Source: Lachnospiraceae bacterium (GTDB lineage: Bacteria > Bacillota > Clostridia > Lachnospirales > Lachnospiraceae). Taken from it: a stretch of DNA of 7,086 nt. Positions within the stretch are counted from its first letter, which is position 1, and each line of letters starts with the position of its first letter. This document shows positions 6,966 to 7,086 of the stretch, in pieces. Where the stretch lies: the NCBI GenBank assembly GCA_900766575.1, contig CAAFVW010000137.1, positions 1-7,086 on the forward strand, given 5' to 3'. Both the position numbers and the translations under genes were made by a program. The notes beneath the pieces are model-generated. The model searched no databases and was not told the DNA's origin. It saw only the letters and a program-made list of their open reading frames with translations.

Positions 6966-7086
6966 TTATTCGTCCGGATATAATTCCAGTGCCTCATATT
7001 CTGCATCCGTCATCTCTGCCAGTTTCGCAAGCAGCGAGGCCGTCCACCTGCGCAGATTTCTGTCCCTGCCGGTCAGACTTTTCTGC
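6966..7086 (-). CDS. C-terminal end of an unrecognised protein (start beyond right edge)
   Basis: A frame open from the right edge to TAA at 6968-6966 gives 39 residues. It has a basic stretch (LTGRDRNLRRW) and then a helical acidic tail (LLAKLAEMTDAEYEALELYPDE). It ends 21 bp before the giant gene on the same strand, with the next ribosome binding site in the gap, as expected for an operon. The charged helical tail looks like a real protein end rather than a chance frame. I do not recognise the family, and nothing visible allows a function to be named. In this position it is likely another gene of the mobile element. Confidence 0.55.
   Translation of the reverse strand, partial: QKSLTGRDRNLRRWTASLLAKLAEMTDAEYEALELYPDE

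Noticed and set aside
1..7086. CRISPR arrays, tRNA/rRNA genes, insertion sequence ends or attachment sites
   Set aside because: None seen. The window is coding on the minus strand almost throughout, with no regularly spaced repeats or terminal inverted repeats noticed by eye.

Overview
The window looks like the interior of an integrative conjugative element (ICE) or related mobile element from a gut-type Clostridia (Lachnospiraceae/Oscillospiraceae-like) bacterium. This rests on two families recognised by eye: a giant ArdC-N/DNA methylase/helicase 'polyvalent' protein typical of such elements, and a TnpV-family protein first known from Tn4451-type clostridial transposons. The exact host cannot be read from the sequence. 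All supported coding is on the minus strand, so genes read from the right edge (7086) to the left edge (1). The DNA is essentially all coding, with one 21-bp gap.

Layout in transcription order: (1) 7086-6966, the last 39 codons of a protein that I do not recognise. (2) A 21-bp gap holding a strong AGGAGG ribosome binding site. (3) 6944 to beyond position 1, one uninterrupted reading frame of at least 2314 codons. It encodes an ArdC-like N-terminal domain, a low-complexity linker, several small accessory modules, an N6-adenine-type DNA methylase core, and an SNF2/DEAH-type helicase core. Its C-terminus lies outside the window. (4) Nested inside it, in the +1 frame at 6166-5819, is a complete 115-residue TnpV-family gene with its own ribosome binding site.

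The most notable feature is that nested arrangement. A casual annotation would give three consecutive genes: an ArdC-like protein, tnpV, and a helicase starting at 5813. Reading codon by codon, the frame that starts at 6944 has no stop through the whole tnpV interval and enters the helicase in frame. Hand-counted third-position GC supports a change of dominant coding frame only inside this interval: about 54% in the giant frame on both sides, 28% in the giant frame across the overlap, and 79% in the tnpV frame. This suggests that tnpV protein sequence is the constrained layer, and that the giant protein's Gly/Asp/Glu/Ser-rich linker is an out-of-frame reading of tnpV.

Likely joint function, by family analogy (phage P1 DarB and the polyvalent proteins of conjugative elements): the giant protein binds incoming element DNA and protects or remodels it against host restriction. 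TnpV's role is not established. The upstream partial gene is probably in the same operon.
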